From NCBI GenBank assembly GCA_030725745.1, contig JANRFH010000003.1, positions 42,344 to 106,343 of the forward strand: 64,000 nt of DNA. The letters run 5' to 3'. A program made the position numbers and the translations under genes. This DNA comes from Akkermansiaceae bacterium. Lineage in GTDB: Bacteria > Verrucomicrobiota > Verrucomicrobiia > Verrucomicrobiales > Akkermansiaceae. A model generated the notes under the pieces. It did not search any database. It saw nothing but the letters and a program-made list of their open reading frames with translations, and had not been told where the DNA came from. Each line of letters begins with the position of its first letter. Positions within the stretch are counted from its first letter, which is position 1. This document shows, piece by piece, positions 15,516 to 24,187 of this stretch.

Positions 15516-16567
15516 TTGGCTGGGATGGTGAGTTGGAGTCCTGTGGCTTCCTTGGGTGAAACGGTGATAAAGTCGCCCTCACGTATCCCAACATTGGGGA
15601 TTACATTTCCCTTAGCGTAGACTTTCACGGGGGAAGTCGCGCCAGAGATTTTCAGGTCGATCAGGAGGCCATCGGATGTGCTAGTGATGAATTCCGAGAC
15701 GCTGAGCCCGCCAATATCGTATTTGAACTCCGGTTTCCCATCGACGATACGGTAGCCCTTGTAATCCGGTTTCACCTCGGGATCATCAAGCTTGATCGCG
15801 TAGGTGAGTTCATCTCCGCCGCCGTTCCAGAATTCCTTGCCACGCATCTTCGCCTGTCGGTTGCCATTGGATCGGCTGGTATCTCCCAAATTTAGGAAAT
15901 CGCCTGCCCATGCATAACGCAGGCGGCAATTTCCCGCATCCCAGCAGTAATTCATGTCATTCTCCAGAGCTACGGCGATGGCGGCTGGGCCCGCGTTTTC
16001 CAAGAAATGTCTCATGATAGATGGCCGCACTACTGCTGCCTTTGCTTCGGACAATCTCTTCGCGCCTTCGCGGGCAAACTGGGGGATGTTCTCATCGTTC
16101 TCAATCTTACCAGTTTTCACGCCGACATAGAGTGCACCATACATGATCATGGCGTGCCCTGGGTAGGTGCAGACATAATGATAAATCCCCGGCTCCTTCG
16201 GTGCCGTGAATGTGAATTCCTCAGATTGGTCGCCTTCTAGTAACTTCGAGTGCTGTAAAACGGCCTCATGCTTGGGGATGTAGTCGCGCAAAGCGGAGTC
16301 TGAGGCCACCTCCATGGAGGCTTTTTGTATCGCTTCGAGTGAGCCGGGCTTGATGATGACGAGGTTGTGCGGTTGGTCACTGGGATCACGGTTGAGGAAA
16401 CGGAAGAGCACGGTTTGGCCGGGTTCCATTTCCGCCCGTGGAGGATCGAATTGCAGTCCCTCGATGGCGCGGATGGTAATCGGGCGGCCGCTGACTTTTG
16501 GCTCAGCACCAGCAAGAGCCGTGAATGCCAAGAGCGACACTAGGCAGGTTGAAATTCCTTTTTTCAT
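15512..16567 (-). CDS. Periplasmic type I copper protein (plastocyanin/azurin-like) with C-terminal domain
   Basis: Taking ATG 16567 (MKKGISTCLVSLLAF) gives 351 residues with a signal peptide; the upstream extension of the frame has no signal character. The cupredoxin domain (about 27-150) has all four type I copper ligands: H67 in QPHNLV, then C133, H138 and M142 in YVCTYPGHAMIMYG, with the C-x4-H-x3-M spacing of azurin-like proteins. A second domain of about 190 residues (DMNYCWDAGNCRLRYAWAGDFL) is a region I associate with verrucomicrobial redox proteins; its function is unknown. It is the first gene of the operon with the beta-propeller and DUF1080 genes and may carry electrons from the propeller enzyme. 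Confidence 0.85.
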   Translation of the reverse strand: MKKGISTCLVSLLAFTALAGAEPKVSGRPITIRAIEGLQFDPPRAEMEPGQTVLFRFLNRDPSDQPHNLVIIKPGSLEAIQKASMEVASDSALRDYIPKHEAVLQHSKLLEGDQSEEFTFTAPKEPGIYHYVCTYPGHAMIMYGALYVGVKTGKIENDENIPQFAREGAKRLSEAKAAVVRPSIMRHFLENAGPAAIAVALENDMNYCWDAGNCRLRYAWAGDFLNLGDTSRSNGNRQAKMRGKEFWNGGGDELTYAIKLDDPEVKPDYKGYRIVDGKPEFKYDIGGLSVSEFITSTSDGLLIDLKISGATSPVKVYAKGNVIPNVGIREGDFITVSPKEATGLQLTIPAK

Positions 16568-16712
16568 TTTGGTTACTAGGGGATTGGGATACGCGGTTCT
16601 CAAGGACAAAGTTTCACACAAACAGATGACCCGGGCGTGGAGCCACTTGAGAATGTGGAAAGGGAGGTGGCCTTTGCGTTGAAAAATCCTGCGCAGCATC
16701 CAGCATCGCCGC

Positions 16713-17732
16713 GTGATCGCCGCCGCCTACCCTCTCGCCCGCAAAATCCTTTTCTCCCTAGATGCGGAAGTCGCCCACCATACGAGCATGGCTGGACTGA
16801 GGTTTGCGGAGAAAACGGGGCTGCTGAAAGCGTTTTCCCCCGCCCCTCCAGAAACCGCCCCGGTGGAGCTGATGGGGCTTTCGTTTCCTAACAAAATCGG
16901 TCTCGCCGCTGGGCTCGACAAGGAGGGCAACACGATCGACGCGCTCGGGCGGCTGGGCTTTGGCTTCATCGAGATCGGCACGATCACTCCACGCCCGCAG
17001 GCGGGAAATCCCAAACCGCGCCTCTTCCGCCTGATCCCGCACGAGGCGATCATCAACCGCATGGGCTTCAACAACCCCGGCATCGAAGTGGGGGTGGAAA
17101 ACGTGCGCGCCCACAAGTCCTTCACCGGCCCCATCGGTTTCAACATCGGCAAAAACAAAGACACGCCCAACGAGAATGCGGCGGACGATTACCTCGCCTG
17201 CCTCGAAAAAGCCTACCCGGTGGCGGATTACATTGCGGTGAACCTTTCCTCGCCCAACACCCCCGGCCTGCGCGACCTGCAGGCGGCGGATTCCTCGGCG
17301 CGGCTGCTCGCACTCTTGAAAACCGAACAGGAAAAGCTCGCCGCCAAGCACGGCAAGAAGGTGCCAATTCTGTTCAAAGTCGCCCCGGATCTCACGGATG
17401 AGCAGGTGGCGGATCTCGCGAAAGCTTTCCTCGATGGCGGCCTCGATGGCCTGATCGCGACGAACACGACACTCGACCGCGAGCTGGTAAAAGATCACCC
17501 GTGGGCAAACGAAGCGGGCGGGCTCTCGGGAAAACCGGTACGCGAGAAGTCAAACCACGTGCTCGGTGCCTTCGCCTCTGCCTTTTCCGGAAAAATTCCC
17601 ATCATCGGCGTCGGAGGGATTTCCTCGAAAGCGGATGCGGAGGAGAAATTCAAGGCCGGCGCGGATCTGGTACAGATCTATACAGCATTCGTCTATCAGG
17701 GCCCTGCCTTGGTGCGGGAGCTGGTTTCGTGA
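16713..17732 (+). CDS. pyrD: Dihydroorotate dehydrogenase (quinone), class 2
   Basis: The 339-residue flavoenzyme oxidises dihydroorotate to orotate with FMN and passes electrons to quinone, the fourth step of pyrimidine synthesis. Class 2 is shown by the N-terminal membrane-association helix (AAAYPLARKILFSLDAEVAHH), the GLAAGLDKEG and GFGFIEIGTITPRPQ motifs, catalytic Ser in NLSSPNTPGLRDLQ, and IGVGGISSKADA. It starts at GTG 16713, the only start that keeps the helix. It is transcribed away from the cupredoxin operon and followed by a repeat-filled gap. Confidence 0.95.
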   Translation: MIAAAYPLARKILFSLDAEVAHHTSMAGLRFAEKTGLLKAFSPAPPETAPVELMGLSFPNKIGLAAGLDKEGNTIDALGRLGFGFIEIGTITPRPQAGNPKPRLFRLIPHEAIINRMGFNNPGIEVGVENVRAHKSFTGPIGFNIGKNKDTPNENAADDYLACLEKAYPVADYIAVNLSSPNTPGLRDLQAADSSARLLALLKTEQEKLAAKHGKKVPILFKVAPDLTDEQVADLAKAFLDGGLDGLIATNTTLDRELVKDHPWANEAGGLSGKPVREKSNHVLGAFASAFSGKIPIIGVGGISSKADAEEKFKAGADLVQIYTAFVYQGPALVRELVS

Positions 17733-17756
17733 TCCATTTCAGAGAAAAGAAAAATC

Positions 17757-18003
17757 ACCACAGAGACGCGGAGAACACAGAGCCGGTCTTCCGAATCCTT
17801 GAACCTAAAAACCGCGAATGAACGCGAATGGACGCCAATAAGACCCTGAAAATGAATGGATTATGAAGCCCGAAGCACTCACCCTATGGTTAGGCGTCCA
17901 ATTTCTATAACTCTCTGGAAATTCGCGTTCATTAGCGGTTTCATTTTCCTGCTTAGGTTGAAACCAAAACACGAGCCTCTGTGTTCTCCGTGTCCTCTGT
18001 GGT
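17757..18003. repeat. Nested long inverted repeat (intergenic, 247 bp)
   Basis: Two inverted repeats are nested. The outer arms, 17757-17782 and 17977-18003, are of the ACCACAGAG...GGAGAACACAGAG type and match with one mismatch and one indel. The inner arms, 17810-17829 and 17921-17940, are of the AACCGCGAATGAACGCGAAT type and match at 19 of 20 bases. The element fills the gap between convergent pyrD and the CvpA-like gene. A related fragment of the same style lies at about 18030-18055. No gene is credible here. Confidence 0.75.
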
Positions 18004-18068
18004 TGAAATCCGAAAACCCCAGCTCTTCCTTCGCGTCTTTGCGGTTAAAAAAACCACCGATTTCCGAG

Positions 18069-18842
18069 TCACTCCAGCCCGAGCGCCTGACGTATGAGCG
18101 GGTCTTTCAAGGCCTCCGAGAGCAGAGGATGGCGCAGGAGGGTGCTGAAACGGCCTTGCTCTGCGAGGTGAGTGAGCTCGGGATTATGGACGATGATGGC
18201 GCGTGGGTAGGGCTGGCCGGTCTCTGGATCGACAATAGGCTCTAGGGGGCTATCACCACTTGCAGCGATCATTTTCGCAAGCTGGAGCCGCGGCTCGGTG
18301 GTGAGGGGGTCAAGCCAGTCCATCAGCTTTTCCGGGACGGCGACTGAGAGGGAATTTTTCAGGCGTCCAGCAAGACTGTCAGCATTCGGAGCGCTGGAGC
18401 CGAACTCGGCCGAGTTCCGAATTTCAGCAACGGCGCTGGCGTGGTGGAGAAAAGTGGCGGCAGTGAGGCACAGCAGGGTAGCAGGAATGAGGGTGAGGGC
18501 GAGCTTGCTGAATAGGCTTCGGGGGCTGCGTTCTTCAATATTATCGATGGGAGCGTGTGCCGGTGTACGGATGAGGCGAATGAGCTTTCTCAGGACGAAG
18601 AAGGTAGCGATACCCACTGTGAGGGGCAGGCCACTTGCGATGAGTTCAGAAGGTTTTCCCGTCCACTCGATGGCCAAGGAAGGCGCCTGCTGCCAGACGC
18701 GGAATCCGACCCATGCGCTAAGTGTCAGGCAGGCGGCATTGACGAAAGTGCGCACGATGCCACGCAGGAACATGTACGTGGCGCAGATCCCGAAAATGAT
18801 CAGGGCGGCGGTGCCCAGGGAAATTTCCGGAAGGGTGTCCAA
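18069..18842 (-). CDS. CvpA-like integral membrane protein
   Basis: The 257-residue protein has about four membrane helices (about 8-26, 29-48, 68-86 and 112-132) and then a soluble C-terminal tail (SLAGRLKNSLSVAVPEKLMDWLDP...LLSEALKDPLIRQALGLE). The helix layout and the short inter-helix GIVRTFVNAACLTLSAWVGFRVW segment are like the CvpA/colicin V production family, but similarity is loose. It is the last gene in the minus-strand run after aroC. Function is unknown; cell-envelope maintenance is a guess from the family. Confidence 0.6.
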   Translation of the reverse strand: MDTLPEISLGTAALIIFGICATYMFLRGIVRTFVNAACLTLSAWVGFRVWQQAPSLAIEWTGKPSELIASGLPLTVGIATFFVLRKLIRLIRTPAHAPIDNIEERSPRSLFSKLALTLIPATLLCLTAATFLHHASAVAEIRNSAEFGSSAPNADSLAGRLKNSLSVAVPEKLMDWLDPLTTEPRLQLAKMIAASGDSPLEPIVDPETGQPYPRAIIVHNPELTHLAEQGRFSTLLRHPLLSEALKDPLIRQALGLE

Positions 18843-18852
18843 TGGGGTAAAT

Positions 18853-18884
18853 GCTGAGATTCTGAAACGTTGAAAATCTGAAAT
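18853..18884 (-). repeat. Short tandem repeat between aroC and CvpA-like gene
   Basis: The minus strand shows four 8-bp units, ATTTCAGA, TTTTCAAC, GTTTCAGA and ATCTCAGC, filling most of the 45-base gap between the two genes. It resembles the 7-bp tracts elsewhere in the window. Confidence 0.35.
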
Positions 18885-18887
18885 TTC

Positions 18888-19973
18888 CTAGACCGGGCGT
18901 GTAGCGCGCTGGCGGAGGAGGTGGTCGGTTAGGACTAAGGTGGCCATGGCCTCGACAATGGGCACCGCGCGCGGGAGCACGCAGGCATCGTGGCGCCCCT
19001 TGCCCATGAGCTTCGTGGTTTCGCCTTTGTCGGTGACGGTATCCTGCTCAGAAATGATCGTCGCGGTGGGCTTGAAGGCGACTCGGAAGATGATGTTCTC
19101 GCCGTTGGAAATACCGCCCTGCACGCCGCCAGAGTGATTCGTGGTGGTGCGGACTTTGCCATCGCGCATCTCGAATGGGTCGTTGTGTTCCTTTCCAGTG
19201 AGCAAGGTTCCTTGGAATCCAGAGCCGATCTCAAATCCTTTGGTCGCAGGGATGGAGAGCATTGCCTTGGCAAGCTCCGCCTCCAGCTTGTCGAAGATCG
19301 GCTCGCCGAGGCCGGGAGGGCAATTTCGGATAACACACTCGATGATTCCACCAACGGAATTGCCATCGGAGCGGATCTTCTTGATGTGGTTGATCATCGT
19401 TTCAACCACATTCGGATCTCCGGTGCGGACGATGTTGGACTCAACTTGCTCGGAAGTGATGGTAGCCGGATCAACATTGGCATGGATGTGCTGAATGGTG
19501 CTAACCCATGCAATGACTTCAATGCCGGGGCTGATGGCATTGAGAACTTGCTTCCCGACTGCGGCTGCGGCGACACGACCAATGGTCTCGCGAGCGGATG
19601 CCCTGCCACCGCCAGATGGGGCCCGGATGCCGTATTTTGCATCGTAGGTGTAGTCGGCGTGGGAGGGGCGGTATTTCACGGCCATCTCATCGTAGGCGCC
19701 AGGGCGCTGGTCGGTGTTTTTCACCGCGATGGAAATGGGTGTGCCTAGCGTGAGGCCATCGTGGAGGCCAGAAAGGACTTCGGCGGTGTCTGCCTCCTTG
19801 CGGGGAGTGACGATATCGGATTGGCCTGGGCGGCGACGATCCAGCTCGTGCTGGATGTTTTCCAAAGAAACCGGAATGGAGGGCGGGCAGCCATCAATGA
19901 TGACGCCGACCCCGCCACCGTGGGATTCGCCGTAGGTGTGGATGCGGAAAATTTCGCCGAAAGTGGAGGACAT
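18888..19973 (-). CDS. aroC: Chorismate synthase
   Basis: The 361-residue enzyme converts EPSP to chorismate, the last step of the shikimate pathway, with reduced FMN. Family motifs are [17 protein letters not shown] (N-terminal), [38 protein letters not shown] and the FMN/active-site [22 protein letters not shown] segment ([20 protein letters not shown]). Length is standard. It lies in the minus-strand run xylulokinase-fabG-sixA-aroC-CvpA-like, downstream of a 7-bp repeat tract that fills its leader. Confidence 0.97.
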   Translation of the reverse strand: MSSTFGEIFRIHTYGESHGGGVGVIIDGCPPSIPVSLENIQHELDRRRPGQSDIVTPRKEADTAEVLSGLHDGLTLGTPISIAVKNTDQRPGAYDEMAVKYRPSHADYTYDAKYGIRAPSGGGRASARETIGRVAAAAVGKQVLNAISPGIEVIAWVSTIQHIHANVDPATITSEQVESNIVRTGDPNVVETMINHIKKIRSDGNSVGGIIECVIRNCPPGLGEPIFDKLEAELAKAMLSIPATKGFEIGSGFQGTLLTGKEHNDPFEMRDGKVRTTTNHSGGVQGGISNGENIIFRVAFKPTATIISEQDTVTDKGETTKLMGKGRHDACVLPRAVPIVEAMATLVLTDHLLRQRATRPV

Positions 19974-19984
19974 GTGCGGGGAGT

Positions 19985-20013
19985 CTAAACTTTAATTTTA
20001 AACTTTAAACCTC
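19985..20013 (-). repeat. 7-bp tandem repeat in front of aroC
   Basis: The minus strand reads GTTTAAA, GTTTAAA, ATTAAA, GTTTAG immediately after the sixA stop and 12 bases before the aroC start. Same style as the tract after feoB. Confidence 0.5.
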
Positions 20014-20494
20014 AATCCATGTGCTTTGAGAGCTTCTGTGGAAATGAGAAGAGCAGGGTGGCGCGTGGGGATGGCGGATTGATTTCTAGGCAGGTGAGCG
20101 AGCCTTTGCGGATCTCGATGCTGCCGCTAGCTCCAAGGGCATGCTGGACGAGTTGCGAAAAATCCGGCTCGTGGCCGACGATCATTACGCGCTCAGTTTC
20201 CACAAACGCCCTGAGTTCGGAAAGCGCGGTCTGTGGCGACATCCCACAGGCAAGCCAGTCCTGAATAATTGGCTCAGAAATACCGGCGGCGCGGCAGAAT
20301 TCCTCCGCCGTCTGCCGGGCGCGCAGCACCGGACTGGTGAGGACGAGATCTGGGAGAAAATCCGCTGCGGACAGGGCGCGGGCGGCGTTTCGCGATTGCT
20401 CCATGCCTTTCTCCAGAAGCGCGCGCGTGAAGTCTCCGCCCCCAGTTGAGGGGAAATCTTCGGCTTTGCCGTGGCGGAGAAGAATAAGCTGCAT
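20012..20494 (-). CDS. sixA: SixA-type phosphohistidine phosphatase
   Basis: The 160-residue protein is a small histidine phosphatase: the phospho-accepting His is in LILLRHGKAED, and LTSPVLRARQTAEEF and MIVGHEPDFSQL hold the second Arg and His. SixA removes phosphate from histidines of phosphorelay or PTS proteins in E. coli. The target here is unknown. It starts 3 bases after fabG, so the two are co-translated. Confidence 0.88.
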   Translation of the reverse strand: MQLILLRHGKAEDFPSTGGGDFTRALLEKGMEQSRNAARALSAADFLPDLVLTSPVLRARQTAEEFCRAAGISEPIIQDWLACGMSPQTALSELRAFVETERVMIVGHEPDFSQLVQHALGASGSIEIRKGSLTCLEINPPSPRATLLFSFPQKLSKHMD

Positions 20495-20497
20495 GAC

Positions 20498-21241
20498 CTA
20501 CATCGTCATGCCGCCGTCCACGGCAATCACCTGACCGGTGACGTAGCGTGCCGCAGGGCTAGCGAGAAAAAGCACGGCTTGAGCTATGTCATCCGTAGTG
20601 CCGAAGCTGGCGAGTGGGATTTTTCCGATCACTGCTTCTTTCACGTTATCTGGAAGCTCATCAGTCATATCTGTCGTGATGAACCCAGGGGCGATCGCGT
20701 TGCAGGTAACTGCACGACCAGCGAGCTCGCGTGCCACGGCTTTGGTGAAACCAATGAGACCCGCCTTACTCGCGGAGTAGTTTGCCTGACCCGCGTTTCC
20801 GATAAGGCCAATGACTGAAGCAATATTGATGATGCGCGAGTTCTCACCTTTCATCATTGGGCGCATGAAGGCTTTTACGGTGTTGAAAGCACCTTTGAGG
20901 TTCGTATCGAGCACGGTGTCCCAATCGTCTTCCTTCATGCGCATGAGCAGACCATCGCGCGTGACGCCGGCATTGTTCACGAGGATATTCACCGCTCCCA
21001 TTTCGTCGGCGATCTTTTTTGCCAAGACTGCAACCGCCTCATGATCCGCAACATCCACTGGATACGCAGTGCAGCTTCCCGGATAGGTCTTATTGATTTC
21101 CTCAGCAGCTCCACCGCAGCTTGATGCACTGCGGCTAATGAGCGCGACTTTTGCTCCCTGAGAGGCGAAGGCACGGGCGATTTCCTGGCCGATTCCTCTT
21201 CCGGCTCCGGTGACTGCGACGACTTTATCTGTAAATGTCAT
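20498..21241 (-). CDS. fabG: 3-oxoacyl-[acyl-carrier-protein] reductase
   Basis: The 247-residue SDR enzyme reduces 3-oxoacyl-ACP with NADPH in fatty acid elongation. It has the cofactor loop VTGAGRGIGQEIA, the NNAGVTRDGLLMRMKEDDWD block typical of FabG, catalytic Ser in NIASVIGLIGNAGQ, YSASK with Tyr and Lys, and IAPGFITTDMTDELP. Length and motifs are standard for FabG and not for other SDRs. It sits between the xylulokinase and sixA, away from other fatty-acid genes. Confidence 0.93.
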   Translation of the reverse strand: MTFTDKVVAVTGAGRGIGQEIARAFASQGAKVALISRSASSCGGAAEEINKTYPGSCTAYPVDVADHEAVAVLAKKIADEMGAVNILVNNAGVTRDGLLMRMKEDDWDTVLDTNLKGAFNTVKAFMRPMMKGENSRIINIASVIGLIGNAGQANYSASKAGLIGFTKAVARELAGRAVTCNAIAPGFITTDMTDELPDNVKEAVIGKIPLASFGTTDDIAQAVLFLASPAARYVTGQVIAVDGGMTM

Positions 21242-21250
21242 GTTGGTTTT

Positions 21251-22798
21251 CTAGGCGTTTGTAGTTTTCCCAAGCAGCTTTTCAAATTCGACGAGCGCGG
21301 TCGAGTAATTCCCTGCAAGATCGGTGTTCGGCATCAAAAGCGAGCCAGGAGTGGATTTGCAAAAGATTTCCTGCAGACCGACAAACTCACCTCCGCCGGC
21401 GGTTGCAGCGATCAGAGCAGCACCAAGTGCAGCGGAATTTGCCACTTCCAGTCGTTCAACTGGCGCTTGGAAAACATCTGCTACAAGCTGTGCTATACCA
21501 TCATTTTGCGCAGCGCCACCTGTCAGGCGGATTCGCTCTGGAGCGACACCCATCCATGCGGAATGCAGCTTCATATTGAGAAACTGACCTTCAAGCAACG
21601 AGCGGATCCGCAATGCCGAGGTCACCTCCTCAGAGAAGTCCGTGACCGGTGAGTTAAAATCGAAGCGCGGGGTGATTTCCGCACCATAGAATGGCAAAGT
21701 GAGATTTTTTCCTGCAGAGCCGAGCGTTTCTTCCAATGACCCTGTATCAAACGCGTCCCAGCCCACACCTAGCTCGTCGCGCAGTGCCTCGCGAGCCAGT
21801 GAGCCATTGCGGAAGCAAATCAATGACATGAATCCACCGGCGGGATTTCCAAATACATGACCGAAGCCCTGCGGATCAGTCTTAGGCTCAGGCATGGCGG
21901 CGAAAAACGTATCGCTGGTGCCGAGAGAAATGACGATCTGCCCGGGTGAGGTCGCCCCCATGCCCACAAGAGAAGCCGGATTGTCTCCGGTGAAAGGACA
22001 GACTGCGCAATCTGGGGAAAAGCCGTATTTCTTAACGAAATAAGATGAAACGGTTCCCTGAGACGAGAGACAGGACGAAAGCGCAGGAAGCCTTTCAGAA
22101 AGACCCTCGGCCGTTGCCTTGAGGAGCCCTTCATCCCAATCAAGCTCACGGAGATTCATCAGATTCATCCCCGCACCGTCGCCGTAGTCGATGGGGATAG
22201 ATTTCCCCGCGAGCACCGTAGCAATGAATGAGCTGACCAGGTGGATCTCTGAAGTTTTGGCGTAGCCTTCTGGATCAGCCTTAGAAAAACGCCGAATCTG
22301 CGGCCCGGTGAAACGCTCGACGGCAATAGACCCGGAGCGCGAGCAGACTTCCTCAGAGCCATTCATTTCTGCGGTGATCTCCACACATTCCTCTCCGGTA
22401 GAAGTATCCATCCAAATCGGTGAGGTCTTTCTCGAAAACACTCCGGAAAATGCGGAGCGAAGGCCTTCAGCAGATCCGAGCCCCGAAAGAGCCTCACTGA
22501 AGTTGCTATTGAGGTAGACAGAACCGTGCTGCTGTCCAGAGCCAGCGATCGCAGTCACTTGCCCGAGATCCATTTTTTCAGAAAGCTTTGCAAGAAGCAT
22601 ATCTAGGGCTTCGAGCCACATCATCGGATCGGCATGAACTTCGCCATGTTTGCCTACGGGAATAAAGCCACTGGGAGAACCATATTGCGGCAAATCTGAT
22701 CCGAAATTCACCGAGGCTTCGGCGACGGTGATTCCTGCAGCAGGATCGATCACGAGTGCACTGAGAGATTGCGTAGAGGAATCTAGACCAAGAAACAT
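21251..22798 (-). CDS. xylB: Xylulokinase-like FGGY kinase, eukaryote-type subfamily
   Basis: Using ATG 22798 (MFLGLDSSTQSLSA) gives 515 residues; AGGAG lies 12 bases upstream, and the frame extends 11 codons further without support. It has the FGGY phosphate loop at the N-terminus, SGSGQQHG-like IAGSGQQHGSVY, the sugar-binding TGDNPASLVG, a phosphate loop ISLGTSDTFFA and adenosine-binding LTGGAAQNDGIAQLVADVF. FSSDLPQYG-type text in the first 60 residues (GSDLPQYGSPSG) and MMWLEALDMLL look more like animal and plant XYLB than E. coli XylB. It would phosphorylate D-xylulose for the pentose phosphate pathway. No xylose isomerase or transporter is nearby. Confidence 0.85.
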   Translation of the reverse strand: MFLGLDSSTQSLSALVIDPAAGITVAEASVNFGSDLPQYGSPSGFIPVGKHGEVHADPMMWLEALDMLLAKLSEKMDLGQVTAIAGSGQQHGSVYLNSNFSEALSGLGSAEGLRSAFSGVFSRKTSPIWMDTSTGEECVEITAEMNGSEEVCSRSGSIAVERFTGPQIRRFSKADPEGYAKTSEIHLVSSFIATVLAGKSIPIDYGDGAGMNLMNLRELDWDEGLLKATAEGLSERLPALSSCLSSQGTVSSYFVKKYGFSPDCAVCPFTGDNPASLVGMGATSPGQIVISLGTSDTFFAAMPEPKTDPQGFGHVFGNPAGGFMSLICFRNGSLAREALRDELGVGWDAFDTGSLEETLGSAGKNLTLPFYGAEITPRFDFNSPVTDFSEEVTSALRIRSLLEGQFLNMKLHSAWMGVAPERIRLTGGAAQNDGIAQLVADVFQAPVERLEVANSAALGAALIAATAGGGEFVGLQEIFCKSTPGSLLMPNTDLAGNYSTALVEFEKLLGKTTNA

Positions 22799-22839
22799 AA
22801 GATGCTTAGTCTCCTGCCGCAGAGGCACCATTCAAGCAC

Positions 22840-22871
22840 GAAAAAGGGCGATTGCCGAAGCAATCGCCCTT
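22840..22871 (-). terminator. Rho-independent terminator of the porin gene
   Basis: On the minus strand, a perfect 12-bp stem (AAGGGCGATTGC with GCAATCGCCCTT, loop TTCG) is followed by a T-run, 28 bases after the porin stop. It is the best terminator in the window. Confidence 0.9.
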
Positions 22872-22899
22872 GAAATGTTTCTAGTGAAACAGAATCAAC

Positions 22900-23643
22900 T
22901 TAGAAGCTGACGGAGATGGAAGCACCACCGAAGAACTCATTTTCTTGGCCACCGTAAAGTGCGCCGTCAGCCTCGCTAAGAGCCCATGTATGCGCTACGT
23001 AGTAAGAGATCGTGGCATTCTCGGAAGCTTCGATGTCGATACCGACCGTACCAGTGATCTGGACGAAGTCACCCTGCTCCACGAGATAACCGGTGTCGGC
23101 ACCAACGTTGAGAGTTACGTATTCCATGAGGTCGAAGCTCTTGGAAAGGGACAGTTGTGAGTAGCCGTCGTTATCAGTTTCGATATCCCAGAAGTAAGAG
23201 AGGGATGCGTCGATTCCGAAGATTTCCTTGGAAACAGAAACGTAAGCTTCTTGTGCGTCGTCAACGAATCCGTTGTTTTGGCCTCCTTGTGGGAAGTGGT
23301 AGTAGATGTAACCGACAGCGACTGAAGCGAATCCAAGATCCTTGGAGATTTCAGCGTACAGATCAAGTTCGTCGAGATCGACAGTGCCTGGAGCACCGCC
23401 GTTTGCGTTCCATGAACCATACCAAGCGCCTGCGCTTACGTCAAAACCGCCGAGGCTGGTTCCAACGTCTACACCAGTGGTGATGAGGTCGTCGCCGAGC
23501 TCGATACCACGGAAGAGGTATTTAGTGTTATAACCGACGTGGATTTCCGCGTCGATATCTTCGTAGCCAAGTGCCGAAGCGTTGCCAGCCGCGAGGGCAG
23601 TAGCAGCAGCGAGGGCGCCGATTGTTTTGCAGTAGTTTTGCAT
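22900..23643 (-). CDS. TorF-family (Gcw_chp) outer-membrane porin-like protein
   Basis: The 247-residue protein has a signal peptide ending near ASA (residues 22-24) and then a beta-barrel pattern of alternating aromatic residues, starting with the family-typical IHVGYNTKYLFRGIELGDD and ending in ...GGASISVSF, a C-terminal Phe as used for outer-membrane assembly. The match is to the TIGR02001/Gcw_chp family. In Proteobacteria members often sit with glnK and amtB, and here the ammonium transporter gene is divergent from it. A role in ammonium passage across the outer membrane is inferred. A sigma-54-like promoter faces this gene from 23955. Confidence 0.85.
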   Translation of the reverse strand: MQNYCKTIGALAAATALAAGNASALGYEDIDAEIHVGYNTKYLFRGIELGDDLITTGVDVGTSLGGFDVSAGAWYGSWNANGGAPGTVDLDELDLYAEISKDLGFASVAVGYIYYHFPQGGQNNGFVDDAQEAYVSVSKEIFGIDASLSYFWDIETDNDGYSQLSLSKSFDLMEYVTLNVGADTGYLVEQGDFVQITGTVGIDIEASENATISYYVAHTWALSEADGALYGGQENEFFGGASISVSF

Positions 23644-23771
23644 AGTGTTGTTGTTGTTTCGGTTGCTGTGTTGCGTTCTTTGCTTTCACCCGAAGGCTTG
23701 GCGAAGATTTTCAGGGTCAGTAGCCACAAACCAAATTGCGACCGCGAAACCCCGCTGAACGAAGTTACTTA

Positions 23772-24101
23772 ACAAATCCTAAGGATTTGTCCAGCGTTAA
23801 TTTGGCATGTGAGTAAACCCACGCACCAGCTATTTAGTCGCACCTAAATACTGATGCAAGCCCAAATTCACCGGTAATCACGGGTGCTTAAATGACGGTT
23901 TCACGTCATCACAGCAATAAGTGATCACTAAAACGTGAAGCAAAATATCTGCCAATATTACGGCAAATATGGATAAGAAGCCTATTAAAAGAGAGAAACG
24001 CATTACTGCGAAGAACATAAGCGGCCAAATTCTAAAGCAATTTGGCGGAATGCCGCACAATTGAGGTGCCTTTCTGAATGTTTTTTAGAATTCAGCGGCA
24101 C
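23772..24101. other. Intergenic control region between porin and ammonium transporter
   Basis: The 634-base gap between the two divergent genes holds several inverted repeats: 23772-23790 (ACAAATCC, TAA, GGATTTGT), 23831-23850 (TATTTAG, 6 bases, CTAAATA) and 24066-24101 (GTGCC and CTGAAT paired with ATTCAG and GGCAC). They lie between or beside the two sigma-54-type promoters and may be activator or other operator sites. None clearly matches an NtrC consensus. A 31-codon ORF at about 23970 is too weak to call. Confidence 0.4.
23939..23955 (-). promoter_or_regulatory. Sigma-54-like promoter facing the porin gene
   Basis: On the minus strand TTGGCA and TTGCT are placed with the same spacing as the promoter in front of amt (GG and GC 12 bases apart, 17-base element). 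The central CACG is not conserved. It would give a 5' leader of about 285 bases before the porin start, which is long. Confidence 0.4.
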
Positions 24102-24187
24102 GGACACCAATGAATACCTCCACGCTAGGATCTTCAGAGTGATCACAATACCTACTGCGATAAGAGTTTGCTGGCGGGTCTCGTTTT

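Noticed and set aside
23969..24063. 31-codon basic ORF in the porin-amt gap
   Set aside because: Too short, no ribosome binding site, and it lies in a control region.
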